A stretch of DNA of 64,000 nucleotides from Candidatus Paraprochloron terpiosi LD05 (GTDB lineage Bacteria > Cyanobacteriota > Cyanobacteriia > Cyanobacteriales > Prochloraceae): NCBI GenBank assembly GCA_018141785.1, contig CP073341.1, forward strand, positions 3,065,422 to 3,129,421, read 5' to 3'. This document shows, piece after piece, positions 36,998 to 45,843 of this stretch. The notes beneath the pieces are model-generated. The model was not told where the DNA came from, searched no databases, and saw only the letters and a program-made list of their open reading frames with translations. Each line of letters opens with the position of its first letter. The first letter of the stretch is position 1. Position numbers and translations under genes: made by a program.

Positions 36998-37030
36998 TTT
37001 AAGAGGTAATTATATGATTAAATTGTAACA

Positions 37031-37058
37031 GGCGATCCGCTGGGTACACAGGATCGCC
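37031..37058. terminator. Perfect hairpin after petJ
   Basis: GGCGATCC (37031-37038) pairs exactly with GGATCGCC (37051-37058) across a 12-nt loop, 31 bp after the petJ stop. There is no clear T-run. It probably ends or protects the petJ transcript. Confidence 0.55.
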
Positions 37059-37088
37059 TCAGTTGAAGTAGTAATGCAGTTGCTCCGT

Positions 37089-37424
37089 CTACCAGCCTTT
37101 TTCAGCTTGTGCTAAGACATAGGCAGCTACGTCTTCAATTTGCTGGGGACTCAAGCGACCACCAAAGCGGGGCATGGCACCTTTACCATTGGTTACTTGC
37201 TTGATAATCGCAGCAGCGGAGTACATGTCATATTTCTCCAGGTCTTCCTTTTTCAGAGTTTTTTGGGGATTGACTGCGTTCCGCCCCCCCATATGACAAG
37301 CGTTGCAGTTAGCTTTAAAAACATTTGTTCCGCTAGCTGCATCCCCAGCAGCAAAAGCGGGACTGGGGAAGCTAAAAGTGATGAATGTTAAAACTAGTAG
37401 GACAGCAAATAGTAGTTTTTTCAA
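37089..37424 (-). CDS. petJ: Cytochrome c6
   Basis: 111 aa precursor. The signal peptide ends SPAFA (about residue 25). The mature protein has the haem-binding CNACH motif, an axial Met in [10 protein letters not shown], and the C-terminal [12 protein letters not shown] that is diagnostic of c6. It is the lumenal carrier from cytochrome b6f to photosystem I and to the oxidase, used when copper is scarce. It lies 112 bp downstream of petE (plastocyanin), the copper protein that replaces it, on the same strand. A hairpin lies between the two genes. Confidence 0.97.
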   Translation of the reverse strand: MKKLLFAVLLVLTFITFSFPSPAFAAGDAASGTNVFKANCNACHMGGRNAVNPQKTLKKEDLEKYDMYSAAAIIKQVTNGKGAMPRFGGRLSPQQIEDVAAYVLAQAEKGW

Positions 37425-37438
37425 GGTTCTTTTCCTCT

Positions 37439-37467
37439 TAGGATCAGGTTCAACCTGGATCCTGATC
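37439..37467. promoter_or_regulatory. Hairpin between petE and petJ
   Basis: GGATCAGGTT and AACCTGGATCC form a near-perfect stem with one bulged base. It lies just upstream of petJ and downstream of petE on the coding strand. It may separate expression of the two genes, as terminator or attenuator. No protein-binding site is identified. Confidence 0.45.
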
Positions 37468-37536
37468 CCAAATGGGTAATGATGTCAAAAGACTAGCTGT
37501 CAAACTTCGTGGAAGGGAGGAGGTTCGTGAAATGTT

Positions 37537-37905
37537 CTATTTGACAATCACTTTACCCATCATACCCGCACTGCGATGAGGTTGGCAAAAATAGCTGTAA
37601 GTTCCGGGTTCATCAAATGTGGTGGTAAAAGAATCACCTAGTTTATTCACTAACTGTTTATGAGATAGTTTGGCAGCTGAGCTTCCTTGGAAGATCACGT
37701 TGTGAGGGGCGAACTTGTTGTTGATCCACTTCACCGTGTCTCCAGAGCTGATGGTAACGGTGTCGGGAACGAATTGTAGGGGGGGACCGCTGCTGGCACC
37801 CATTTGTACCTCTACAGTAGCTGCATCAGCGGGGGCTGTGGACATTGCTAAGGTGGCAATCGCCAGTAAGATGGTGGACAGAACTAAACCGAGTTTTTTC
37901 AACAT
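37537..37905 (-). CDS. petE: Plastocyanin
   Basis: 122 aa precursor from the ATG at 37905 (MLKKLGLVLST); the frame extends 13 codons further but without signal-peptide character. Signal cleavage is after APADA, near residue 28. The copper ligands are visible: His in FAPHNVIF, then Cys, His and Met in YFCQPHRSAGMMG. It carries electrons in the thylakoid lumen from cytochrome b6f to photosystem I. The adjacent petJ suggests copper-dependent switching, which other cyanobacteria control with PetR/PetP-type regulators; none is seen here. Confidence 0.97.
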   Translation of the reverse strand: MLKKLGLVLSTILLAIATLAMSTAPADAATVEVQMGASSGPPLQFVPDTVTISSGDTVKWINNKFAPHNVIFQGSSAAKLSHKQLVNKLGDSFTTTFDEPGTYSYFCQPHRSAGMMGKVIVK

Positions 37906-38039
37906 TTTTTCTTCTTTGCGAATGACTTGTACCACAGGGCACATTCTGATTATGACTCAAGTTTGACAACTTGTCAAAACTTTTTTCCATTGGCTTTTTG
38001 CTATAATCTGGGACTGGCTTTAGTCTGTACCTGTAGGAA

Positions 38040-39017
38040 ATGGATTCTGTTACTGAAAACGTCCCTGACGAAACAATGCCAGTAGTCCAAACTTGGGGTT
38101 TGGGCAAGGTTTACCGTAGTGGCTTTTGGCTGAACCAAAAAGTTGAATCTTTGCAAAACTGCTCTTTGACGGTGGAACCGGGAGAAACCTTTGGTTTACT
38201 GGGTCCAAATGGTGCGGGGAAAACCACTCTGTTGAAAATCCTGTTGAGTATCGTCCGTCCCACTTCTGGACGGGGAGTGCTCCTGGGTCGTCCTTTGGGG
38301 GATCGGGCTGTAAAGCAACGCATTGGCTATTTACCGGAAAATGCCTATTTCTACGACTACCTGACTGCTTGGGAGTTTTTGCAATTTACTGCTAAACTAT
38401 TTCAAATTCCCAAGTCCTTATACCAAACTCGCATTCCCCAACTGTTGGAGTTGGTGGGGTTGGCTCAGTCTACCACAAAGAAAGAGCCACTGGGTCACTA
38501 TTCTAAGGGTATGCTGCAACGGGTGGGCATGGCTCAAGCTTTGATTAATGACCCGGAAGTGGTATTTTTGGACGAACCTATGTCCGGATTGGACCCCACT
38601 GGACGTTACCGGATCCGGGAAATTATTCTCTCCCTGAAAGAACAGGGAAAGACCGTTTTCTTTAATTCTCACGTTTTGGGGGATGTAGCTCAAATATGCG
38701 ATCGCATCGCCATTCTCGCTCGGGGAGAATTAATTTGCAGCGGAACTCTTTCCGAACTCCTGGGTACAGAGGACACTTATCAGGTTACAGTAAAAGGGGG
38801 GAATGAAGAAGGACTGAAACGGTGGCTAACTAACCTCAGTTGGCAAGATAATTGTTGGTGCGGTCAACTCCAAGGAGAACCTCAGGAGTTTATGGCTGGT
38901 CTCCGTCTTATGGAAGCTCAACTGCTCAGTCTTAATTTAGCTCGTCCCTCTTTGGAAGAGTTCTTTATCGGGAAATTGCAAGAACGGGGTATGTTTGAAA
39001 CACGTACCAGCACGTAA
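38040..39017 (+). CDS. ABC transporter ATP-binding protein
   Basis: 325 aa. Walker A GPNGAGKTT (~58-66), Q-loop GYLPENAYFYD, signature YSKGMLQRVGMAQAL, Walker B VVFLDEPMSGLDP and H-loop FFNSHVL are all in order. The short Y-S-K-G-M signature is usual for the DRR/gliding-type (CcmA-like) exporters. No membrane-permease gene is next to it, so the partner must be elsewhere. The C-terminal ~90 residues resemble the regulatory tail found in ABC-2 exporters. Probable substrate unknown. Confidence 0.9.
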   Translation: MDSVTENVPDETMPVVQTWGLGKVYRSGFWLNQKVESLQNCSLTVEPGETFGLLGPNGAGKTTLLKILLSIVRPTSGRGVLLGRPLGDRAVKQRIGYLPENAYFYDYLTAWEFLQFTAKLFQIPKSLYQTRIPQLLELVGLAQSTTKKEPLGHYSKGMLQRVGMAQALINDPEVVFLDEPMSGLDPTGRYRIREIILSLKEQGKTVFFNSHVLGDVAQICDRIAILARGELICSGTLSELLGTEDTYQVTVKGGNEEGLKRWLTNLSWQDNCWCGQLQGEPQEFMAGLRLMEAQLLSLNLARPSLEEFFIGKLQERGMFETRTST

Positions 39018-39111
39018 TTGAGGAAGACGGGTCCGATAGATTTTAGTTAACACTTGTTTCCCTATAGCACAGGGTTATTTTTTATTCTCAACCGCCCCAT
39101 ATAGCGGATAA

Positions 39112-39795
39112 ACACAAATTATAGTTCGCAGTTTGGCAGTCGGTCAATTATTACTCGCAAAACCGGCGATGGCTATTGAGATGACTTTCAACTTTTTTTA
39201 GAGTACCGAGACTCCGGGGATATTAGTTCGAGAGGGTGAACCGGAAGTTATAGCTACGGGAAAGGTAACGATAAACATAGACCCATTAATGAGCACATTA
39301 ACTGCGGGTGATGTTACTAATGTTGATATCACGCTGACAGAGCAAGGAAACGGTAACATAAACACTTTAACAATCACGAAAAAGCCTTTGTTTTGGAATG
39401 GAAGGTTGGATGAATCAGGAAATGTAAGGTTAAGTTTTTTTGTTTTTATAAATGGCCCGAAGTTGTTTGGAGAAAATGAGACACCCTATGCAAGCGATAT
39501 TGAGAAATTTGCTTTTAATAACCTTGATCCAAATACTATTTTGTTCGGCTGTCTTATACCAAATTGCCAATTAAATACAACATCTGATAGTCAAGCCCCT
39601 ATAGGTTTTGATGATGAAGAGATTACTATAACGTTTGGAGAGAGTGGGGATAATACAGGCGCACACTTTGCTCAACCCATGGAAATCATACTAACACCAG
39701 TACCTTTTGAAACCAGTGACCTGCCAGCTATCCTAGTAATAGGAGGGGCAGTAGTTATTTTTCACTTCAAAGGGAAAGGGAAGTGGAGAAATTAA
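39112..39795 (+). pseudogene. Secreted PEP-CTERM-like protein with in-frame stop
   Basis: One frame from 39112 begins with signal-peptide-like LAVGQLLLAKPAMA, lacking a start codon, then meets a TAG at 39199-39201 after a T-run. It continues in the same frame to 39795. The later part is a Thr/Asn-rich beta protein and ends PVPFETSDLPAILVIGGAV plus a basic tail, matching the PF-E-x-S hydrophobic-basic tail of cyanobacterial PEP-CTERM/exosortase substrates. An ORF could start at the ATG at 39289 but would have no signal peptide. So the 5' end is lost and the gene is nonsense-mutated. Confidence 0.65.
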
Positions 39796-39814
39796 TCCAG
39801 AGAGTCTCGCGCAA

Positions 39815-39833
39815 AGGCGCAAAGGCGCAAAGG
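39815..39833. repeat. GCGCAAAGGC tandem repeat
   Basis: Two and a half copies of GCGCAAAG(G), a short dispersed cyanobacterial repeat, lie just after the PEP-CTERM-like pseudogene and before the aminotransferase end. Confidence 0.6.
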
Positions 39834-39906
39834 GGGTCCGGATAATGGTGTTTCTTGGATAATAGGGTACCACACCGGGTGGTAATAATTTGTCAATTTA
39901 CACTGC

Positions 39907-41088
39907 TTAATTGATTTTTGAAGAAGAAATACCTGCTTGCTTTAACCTTCTCAATGCTTCCTGTAAGCGATCGCACTCTGCAATTAAACTCACTCTCACA
40001 TATCCTTCTCCCCCTTGCCCAAAAGCATTTCCTGGGGTTACCACCACTCCGGTTTTCTCCAAAACTGTTAGAGCAAATTCCGTGGAACCCATACCCACGG
40101 GACAAGGAACCCACAAATACATGGTAGCCTGGGAGGGGGTAATTTGCCAACCCAATTCAGCTAAACCTGCCAGCAAAAAATCCCGTCTTTGACGATACCT
40201 TTCCTGGACTGCTTTAATATAGGTATGAGGTAATTGTAATGCGGTTTCTGCTGCTGTTTGAATTGGGGCAAAAATACCATAGTCTAGATTGGTTTTTAAG
40301 GTGCGCAACCCTTGAATAATATCAGAATTACCCACAACGAAACCAACCCGCCAACCTGCCATATTATAGGTTTTAGAGAGGGTATGAAACTCTACTCCAA
40401 TCTCTTTGGCTCCGGGAATTTCTAATAAACTGGTGGGTTTATAACCGTCAAAGGCAATTTCTGCATAGGCTAAGTCATGGACGAGGATAAGATTGTAGTG
40501 ACGAGCGAAGGCGACAATTTCCGTAAAGAATTCCCTGGGGGCAGTGGCAGTGGTAGGATTGTTGGGATAATTGAAATAGAGAATCTTTGCTTGTTGTGCT
40601 ACCTCCTCAGGTATAGCACTTATATCAATTAACCAGTCTTTTTCTGCCGTGAGGGGGAGAGGATGAATTTTGCCTCCTGCAATTAAAGGACCGCGAAAAT
40701 GAGCAGGATAAGCTGGACTGGGAACCAGAATAACATCCCCAGGGTCAATATAGGCGATGGCGAGGTGAGACAATCCTTCCTTAGAACCAATGAGGGGCAA
40801 TACTTCGCTCTCAGGGTCTAAATCAACGTGGTAAGAACCTTGGTACCAAGTAGCGATGGCTTTGCGGAAACTAGCTGTCCCTTCAAAGGGGGGATAACCG
40901 TGATTTTGGGGATTAGATAAAGCAGTAATAGCTGCGTCTATTATAGGTTGGGGTGGAGGTCCGTCTGGGTTTCCCATTCCCAAATCGATTAAATCTAATC
41001 CCTGTTCTCGCGCTAGCGCTTTCAGTTCCTCCAAACGGGCAAAGACATAAGTTGGGAGAGCGCTAAGACGTTCTGCTGGGACTATCAT
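39907..41088 (-). CDS. PLP-dependent class I/II aminotransferase
   Basis: 393 aa. Fold type I. Early DLIDLGMGNPDGPPPQPI is characteristic of the alanine/aspartate and LL-diaminopimelate-related branch. YFNYPNNPT binds the cofactor ring, HTLSKTYNMAGWRVGF carries the Schiff-base Lys, and the C-terminal YVRVSLIAECDRL holds the Arg that binds the substrate carboxylate. Such enzymes are often annotated as aspartate aminotransferase in cyanobacteria; LL-DAP aminotransferase is possible. It overlaps the upstream dehydrogenase gene by 26 bp, in a minus-strand operon from hemC. Confidence 0.88.
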   Translation of the reverse strand: MIVPAERLSALPTYVFARLEELKALAREQGLDLIDLGMGNPDGPPPQPIIDAAITALSNPQNHGYPPFEGTASFRKAIATWYQGSYHVDLDPESEVLPLIGSKEGLSHLAIAYIDPGDVILVPSPAYPAHFRGPLIAGGKIHPLPLTAEKDWLIDISAIPEEVAQQAKILYFNYPNNPTTATAPREFFTEIVAFARHYNLILVHDLAYAEIAFDGYKPTSLLEIPGAKEIGVEFHTLSKTYNMAGWRVGFVVGNSDIIQGLRTLKTNLDYGIFAPIQTAAETALQLPHTYIKAVQERYRQRRDFLLAGLAELGWQITPSQATMYLWVPCPVGMGSTEFALTVLEKTGVVVTPGNAFGQGGEGYVRVSLIAECDRLQEALRRLKQAGISSSKIN

Positions 41089-42223
41089 TGGTTCTGGTTC
41101 TTTTGGGTTGGTTATTTCCGAAGTCCGGGATAGGAATGGTAGTGGATACCATTGCTGCCACCAATTGTTCTGGTATAACAGTAAAAGGTAGCCTGTGAAT
41201 GTCAGAATTGAGGTTACAAGCTATGGTAGCAGCCCGACGCAATGCTTCTAAGGTTATATTTCCCAAACCCAAGTCTTCTAAAGTTTGGGGTAAACCCACC
41301 TCATGGTAGAATTTGAGCAATTGCTGTCGTGCTGAAGCTGCTAATTGGTTTTGCTGCACTATCTCTTCTAAACGAAGTTGCACTAGAATGCCATAGGCTA
41401 CCTTTTCTCCATGTAAATTACTCGTCGTGGAGGCAATGTGGGTAAGACCATTGTGTACGGCGTGAGCAGCAACAGTACGACAATTTGCTCCCCCTAAACC
41501 CCCAATTACCCCAGCTAACAATACTGTAGCATCCACAACTTCCCGCCAATCTTCTCCCCCTGGGTTTTCTAAAGCAGTCCCAGACTTTTGCAGCAGGATA
41601 TCTCGCAGTACCCTAGCCTGCTGAACTGCTGCTATAGTGAGGGTATCCTGAGCTGCACCACTACTTACGGAAGCTTCATACCACTTAGCGATCGCGTCTC
41701 CTATTCCTGCGACTAAAGTCCGTTGGGGCGCCGTCTGAATTAAACTGTAATCCAGCACTAGCAAATTGGGACAGCGATGCAAAGGGACGTCATATTGAAA
41801 TGCTCCCTCATCAGAGTATACATTAGCTAGAGCAGTCCAAGCAGCACAGGTGGCAGCAGAAGTAGGAATAGTGACTATGGGTAAATTACATCGATAAGCA
41901 AGGAGTTTAGCTGTATCTAGCGCTCTTCCCCCACCTACTCCAATGATAAAATCAGCTTCATGGCGCTTTACTTTCTCTTTTAGAGATTCTAAACTGCTTT
42001 CAGAGCAATCGGATCCATAGCTAGCAAAGAGGAAAGTGAGGTTGTACTTTTTGAAGACAGGTTCCAGTTGGGGTTCAATTAAAGAGAGAGTGGTATCCCC
42101 TCCCACCACCAAAGGACGAGAACCAAAACTAGCAATTTTGGACCCAACCTCGGAGATAATTTTAACTCCTCGCAGTACCTGAGTAGGGGCTGGTAAGAGA
42201 GTAGTTGCCGTTGCACTTGACAT
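41063..42223 (-). CDS. Iron-containing alcohol dehydrogenase-family (glycerol dehydrogenase-like) protein
   Basis: 386 aa from the ATG at 42223 (MSSATATTLLPAPTQVL); an upstream extension of the frame is Leu/Cys-rich and not family-like. The NAD(P)-binding loop is FIIGVGGGRALDTAK, followed by IVTIPTSAATCAAW. Metal-binding positions of the family are found in GIGDAIAKWYE and the AHAVHNGLTHI segment. It resembles glycerol-1-phosphate or glycerol dehydrogenases; the substrate in cyanobacteria is not established. Lies between the Ycf51 gene and the aminotransferase. Confidence 0.85.
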   Translation of the reverse strand: MSSATATTLLPAPTQVLRGVKIISEVGSKIASFGSRPLVVGGDTTLSLIEPQLEPVFKKYNLTFLFASYGSDCSESSLESLKEKVKRHEADFIIGVGGGRALDTAKLLAYRCNLPIVTIPTSAATCAAWTALANVYSDEGAFQYDVPLHRCPNLLVLDYSLIQTAPQRTLVAGIGDAIAKWYEASVSSGAAQDTLTIAAVQQARVLRDILLQKSGTALENPGGEDWREVVDATVLLAGVIGGLGGANCRTVAAHAVHNGLTHIASTTSNLHGEKVAYGILVQLRLEEIVQQNQLAASARQQLLKFYHEVGLPQTLEDLGLGNITLEALRRAATIACNLNSDIHRLPFTVIPEQLVAAMVSTTIPIPDFGNNQPKRTRTNDSPSRTS

Positions 42224-42334
42224 TTGGCTTATCAAACTGGGCGTTGCTGCAATCTTGATATGAAATAATAATAAACCGCAGAGGCGCTCTTGACACAGAG
42301 GAAAAATGTCTCTATTGTGCAACGCCTCAAACTG

Positions 42335-42853
42335 TTACTGTACTTGTGATGGTAATTGAGCAATGTTTTCCTCAAACAATTCCACCGTCATTTCCTCATC
42401 TTCTCTCCTACCGAGAGAGTGTTTCACTTGACCCAAGTAAAGAGGTTTAGTAATACCTGGTTCTGGGTGGAGTAACGTCCGTGCCCGGATAATGAGTTTA
42501 TTATCCCCGGAACCCAGTCTACCATAGGAAAACACCTTATCTGCTGCTTGACGCAAAGTTGCTTCTATTTCCGAAGTAGTGACTGTGGGAGGTAGGGCGA
42601 TGACCGCTTCAGTGGCTCCATCATCGTATACTAAAGTATAACTCACTGAACCGGGAACTTGGGTTGGGGTAAATAACCCCAGTCCGAGAGCAAAAATACT
42701 ACAGGTGATAACCCCCATAAATGCGGTAACCCCTACTAAACGAAAGCGAATACCCCAACTCAGGATAAAAGCGAGGATAGTAAGGAGAAGAAACAAAAGG
42801 GTTGCTATACCGGACCATTGGGTATAGGTAGCAAAATTAGAAGGTAGCTCCAT
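42335..42853 (-). CDS. ycf51: Ycf51/DUF2518-family protein
   Basis: 172 aa from the ATG at 42853 (MELPSNFATYTQWSGI). Two N-terminal hydrophobic helices (residues ~12-35 and ~40-60) precede a soluble domain with GSVSYTLVYDDGA and IRARTLLHPEPGITKPLYLG, the hallmarks of Ycf51. The family is found in cyanobacteria and red-lineage plastids, function unknown. It lies 28 bp after hemC and ~110 bp before the dehydrogenase gene. Confidence 0.88.
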   Translation of the reverse strand: MELPSNFATYTQWSGIATLLFLLLTILAFILSWGIRFRLVGVTAFMGVITCSIFALGLGLFTPTQVPGSVSYTLVYDDGATEAVIALPPTVTTSEIEATLRQAADKVFSYGRLGSGDNKLIIRARTLLHPEPGITKPLYLGQVKHSLGRREDEEMTVELFEENIAQLPSQVQ

Positions 42854-42881
42854 GTTTATAATTACGTTAACCTGTAATAAT

Positions 42882-43841
42882 TTAGTTATCTCTATCAATC
42901 TCGGCAAATATTTCTGCTAAGATTTCTCCAGCTCCAAGTTCTCGCAAACGCTCTGCTAAATCCACACCTATTTGTTCTGCATCTTTTGTATTACCCTTCA
43001 GAGTATCCTTAATCAGACGCTGTCCATCTAAACTAGCTACCATTCCCGTTAAAGTCAGGGCATCTCCTTCTACCTCGGTGTTAACACCGATGGGAACCTG
43101 ACAACCACCCTCCAATGAGCGTAATAGAGCACGTTCTGCATCACAGCGATGACGAGTGGGTTCATGTTCCAAAGCTTTGCTTACTTCTAATACCCTAGCA
43201 TCTCCTTGACGACATTCAATTCCTAGCGCTCCTTGTCCCACAGCGTGGAGAGAAATTGCAGCCGGGATAACTTGATGGATGCGATCTCTCATCTTAAGTC
43301 GCTGTAGTCCTGCTACTGCCAGAATAATAGCGTCATATTCCCCAGCATCAAGTTTTTTCAGTCTCGTATTCACATTTCCCCGCACATCTTTAAAAGTGAG
43401 ATGGGGGTAATAATGACGTAACTGAGCTAACCGTCGCAGAGAAGAAGTTCCCACTACCGCTCCCGTGGGTAAAGTATCCAGTTGCTTATCCTTGTGTTTT
43501 TCATTGACCACCAAAGCATCAGCCGGGTCCACTCTTTCCGTCACACAGCCCAACATCAACCCTTCTGGGAGATTAGTGGGCAAATCTTTCAGAGAATGGA
43601 CTGCAAAGTCGATTTGGTTTTGCAGCATTCCCAGCTCCAGCTCCTTAGTAAATAGCCCCTTATCGCCAATTTTGGACAGAGCAACATCCAGAATTTTATC
43701 TCCAGACGTACTCATAGTCTCCACATGGAACTGAATGTGGGGAAAACGACGAGTCAGTTCTTCTTGTACCCAGTAAGTTTGAACCAGCGCTAACTGGCTT
43801 TTCCGAGAACCAATGCGAATAGTACCCTCAGAGGATGTCAT
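42882..43841 (-). CDS. hemC: Hydroxymethylbilane synthase (porphobilinogen deaminase)
   Basis: 319 aa. Joins four porphobilinogens into hydroxymethylbilane for haem, chlorophyll and phycobilin. Motifs: [13 protein letters not shown] near the start, [11 protein letters not shown] with the catalytic Asp, GTSSLRR, and [10 protein letters not shown] with the Cys (residue ~247) that holds the dipyrromethane cofactor. Length is usual. It heads the operon with ycf51, the dehydrogenase and the aminotransferase genes. Confidence 0.97.
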   Translation of the reverse strand: MTSSEGTIRIGSRKSQLALVQTYWVQEELTRRFPHIQFHVETMSTSGDKILDVALSKIGDKGLFTKELELGMLQNQIDFAVHSLKDLPTNLPEGLMLGCVTERVDPADALVVNEKHKDKQLDTLPTGAVVGTSSLRRLAQLRHYYPHLTFKDVRGNVNTRLKKLDAGEYDAIILAVAGLQRLKMRDRIHQVIPAAISLHAVGQGALGIECRQGDARVLEVSKALEHEPTRHRCDAERALLRSLEGGCQVPIGVNTEVEGDALTLTGMVASLDGQRLIKDTLKGNTKDAEQIGVDLAERLRELGAGEILAEIFAEIDRDN

Positions 43842-43988
43842 GTTAATTTAGATTTCGGGACTCAATCTAGATTATCCTAGTGTCGAACCTCTGGCAACTA
43901 GTTACATATGTTAACAAATGATAAATTTTCTCCCAACCCAAGCCAAAAGGATTTTTTTTTGCTATGATTAGAAATCGGGCTAATTAAC

Positions 43989-44059
43989 GGCGGCATAGCC
44001 AAGTGGTAAGGCCGGGGTCTGCAAAACCCCTATCCCCAGTTCGAGTCTGGGTGCCGCCT
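43989..44059 (+). tRNA. tRNA-Cys (anticodon GCA)
   Basis: 71 nt that fold as a cloverleaf. The acceptor stem is GGCGGCA with TGCCGCC and discriminator T. The anticodon stem GGGGT/ACCCC has GCA at 44021-44023. The T-arm has GTTCGAGTC. CCA is not encoded. A short T-run follows. Confidence 0.97.
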
Positions 44060-44101
44060 TTTTCAGTTATCAGGGACCAGTTACCAGTTGTCAATTTTCC
44101 G

Positions 44102-44857
44102 TCATTCAACCTTTTGTAAATCCTGCCGGGCAACAGCTAGGAGCTTAGAGTAACATTGAGAACCATCAGGTTGGGGTTTAAATCGACCAATAGGTTGCTT
44201 ATAAGCTTGAGAGCGCCTAGAAATGAGAGGTTCTGGTTGCTTCTCTGCCTTGCTTTTCTCCTCCATTTCCCACTGTAGTTTACCAATAGGACGATTAGAC
44301 TGAATTAATGCTTGTCTTTCCATTTCAGACACAGCAATTATAGTTTCTGTAATTTGTTTCTCCTCAACAGGGACATCTTGCGTCTCAACACCCAAACTTG
44401 ATTTTACCTTCTGTGGAGGTTCCCCTGGGACAGACTCTTGTTGATCAGTCCTCGGCAACTCAACTTTAGTAGTTCTCGGTAGCTCCACTTCAGTTGTTCT
44501 CGGTACAGAGTCCGTCCAAAAGGAGGAATCTTGCTCCATAATAGGGGAAGAATTTTCTGTAGCCATTTCTGTAGGTCGGGGGAGGTTGCGAGAGATCAAC
44601 CGCTCGAAATCCCCATTAAAATGGAAATGGGGACTACCTCGTCTCTTCCAGCAGTTCAAGATTTGCTCCACTGAAATAGCTTTATAACGTCCCTGATAGA
44701 GCGCTTCGATCGCCGCTAAACGGATCCAAATAGCTGTATAGACGGTCAACCACTCGGCGATTAATTCTTCCGCAGTGTACCCTTTCATGTCAAAACCATA
44801 GTGGTTGAGTAAAGCCACTGTGTGGGAAACTGCTGAGTCATATGTTAGCTCGGTCAT
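44102..44857 (-). CDS. Hypothetical cyanobacterial protein
   Basis: 251 aa. The first ~100 residues look globular and conserved: ELIAEWLTVYTAIWIRLAA, then EALYQGRYKAISVEQIL and HFHFNGDFERLI. The rest is low-complexity, rich in Glu, Pro, Thr and Gln, with near-repeats EVELPRTT and KVELPRTD, ending in a basic part (PIGRFKPQ). The function is unknown; the N-terminal helical domain is common in cyanobacteria. It lies beside, and convergent to, tRNA-Cys. There is no clear operon partner. Confidence 0.78.
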   Translation of the reverse strand: MTELTYDSAVSHTVALLNHYGFDMKGYTAEELIAEWLTVYTAIWIRLAAIEALYQGRYKAISVEQILNCWKRRGSPHFHFNGDFERLISRNLPRPTEMATENSSPIMEQDSSFWTDSVPRTTEVELPRTTKVELPRTDQQESVPGEPPQKVKSSLGVETQDVPVEEKQITETIIAVSEMERQALIQSNRPIGKLQWEMEEKSKAEKQPEPLISRRSQAYKQPIGRFKPQPDGSQCYSKLLAVARQDLQKVE

Positions 44858-45033
44858 TAAATTTTAGGGGAACGGCTCAAATTACTTATTCAGCTACTGG
44901 ATTCGAGTTTAAGCTATATGAGGCATTTTAGTTAAGAGCTATATGAACGGAAATATGGAAAACAACTAACTTGCCCATTTCTGCCTCCAACAAAGCTGTT
45001 GGGTTTCGTTGTCTCAACCCAACCGACCACAAT

Positions 45034-45843
45034 TTAACCCCGATGGCCACTAATATAAGCAGCAGTGAGGTCATGTTGGGGGGATTCAAATACCTGCTTT
45101 GCCTCCCCAAACTCAATTAATTTACCCCTATTATCTCGTACCCAAAAGACACCAACATAATCAGCAATGCGCTTTGCTTGAGCTAAGTTGTGAGTGACAA
45201 CTAATAGGGCGTACTTTTGGCGCAAACTAGCAATTAAATCTTCTACCACACCGCTAGAAATGGGGTCCAGGGCACTACAAGGTTCATCCATAAGCAAAAC
45301 TTCTGGTTCCAATGCTAAAGCGCGAGCAATACAGAGACGCTGTTGTTGACCTCCAGAAAGAGCAAGGGCGCTATCTTTGAGTCTGTCTTTTACCTCATCC
45401 CATAATCCCACATCTTTAAGTACCCTTTCCACAATAGAATCTATTTCTTGGCGGTTTTTCACTCCATGTTCTTTTAAAGGAAAGGCAATATTTTTCCAAA
45501 GGTCGAGGGGGAATGGATTGGGTTTTTGGAAGATATGACCCACTCGCCTTCGGAGGGCGATGGTGTCTATGTTGCGGTTCATCACATCCCATTTTTCAAG
45601 GAAAATGCGCCCCGTTACGCGACAGTTATCAATCAAATCTGTTAGTCTGTTTAAACAAGATAGAAAGCTACTTTTACCGCAGCCAGAAGGTCCAACCAAT
45701 GCGGTTATTTTGCTCTGATTAATGGCAATGCTCACATCTTCAAAAGCTATCTTTTTACCGTAGGATAAACTTAACTGTTCTGTGCGCATTAAAGCTGGTT
45801 GTTGAGTTCTTGCTTTTGAGTTATCTAAATTGGTAACTGTCAT
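45034..45843 (-). CDS. pstB: Phosphate ABC transporter, ATP-binding protein
   Basis: 269 aa. Walker A GPSGCGKSS, Q-loop HIFQKPNPFPLDLW (PstB-specific), signature ALSGGQQQRLCIARAL, Walker B EVLLMDEPCSALDP and H-loop VVTHNL. It drives high-affinity phosphate import with PstCA. Start ATG at 45843; overlaps pstA by 23 bp. It is the last gene of the pstSCAB operon. Confidence 0.97.
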   Translation of the reverse strand: MTVTNLDNSKARTQQPALMRTEQLSLSYGKKIAFEDVSIAINQSKITALVGPSGCGKSSFLSCLNRLTDLIDNCRVTGRIFLEKWDVMNRNIDTIALRRRVGHIFQKPNPFPLDLWKNIAFPLKEHGVKNRQEIDSIVERVLKDVGLWDEVKDRLKDSALALSGGQQQRLCIARALALEPEVLLMDEPCSALDPISSGVVEDLIASLRQKYALLVVTHNLAQAKRIADYVGVFWVRDNRGKLIEFGEAKQVFESPQHDLTAAYISGHRG

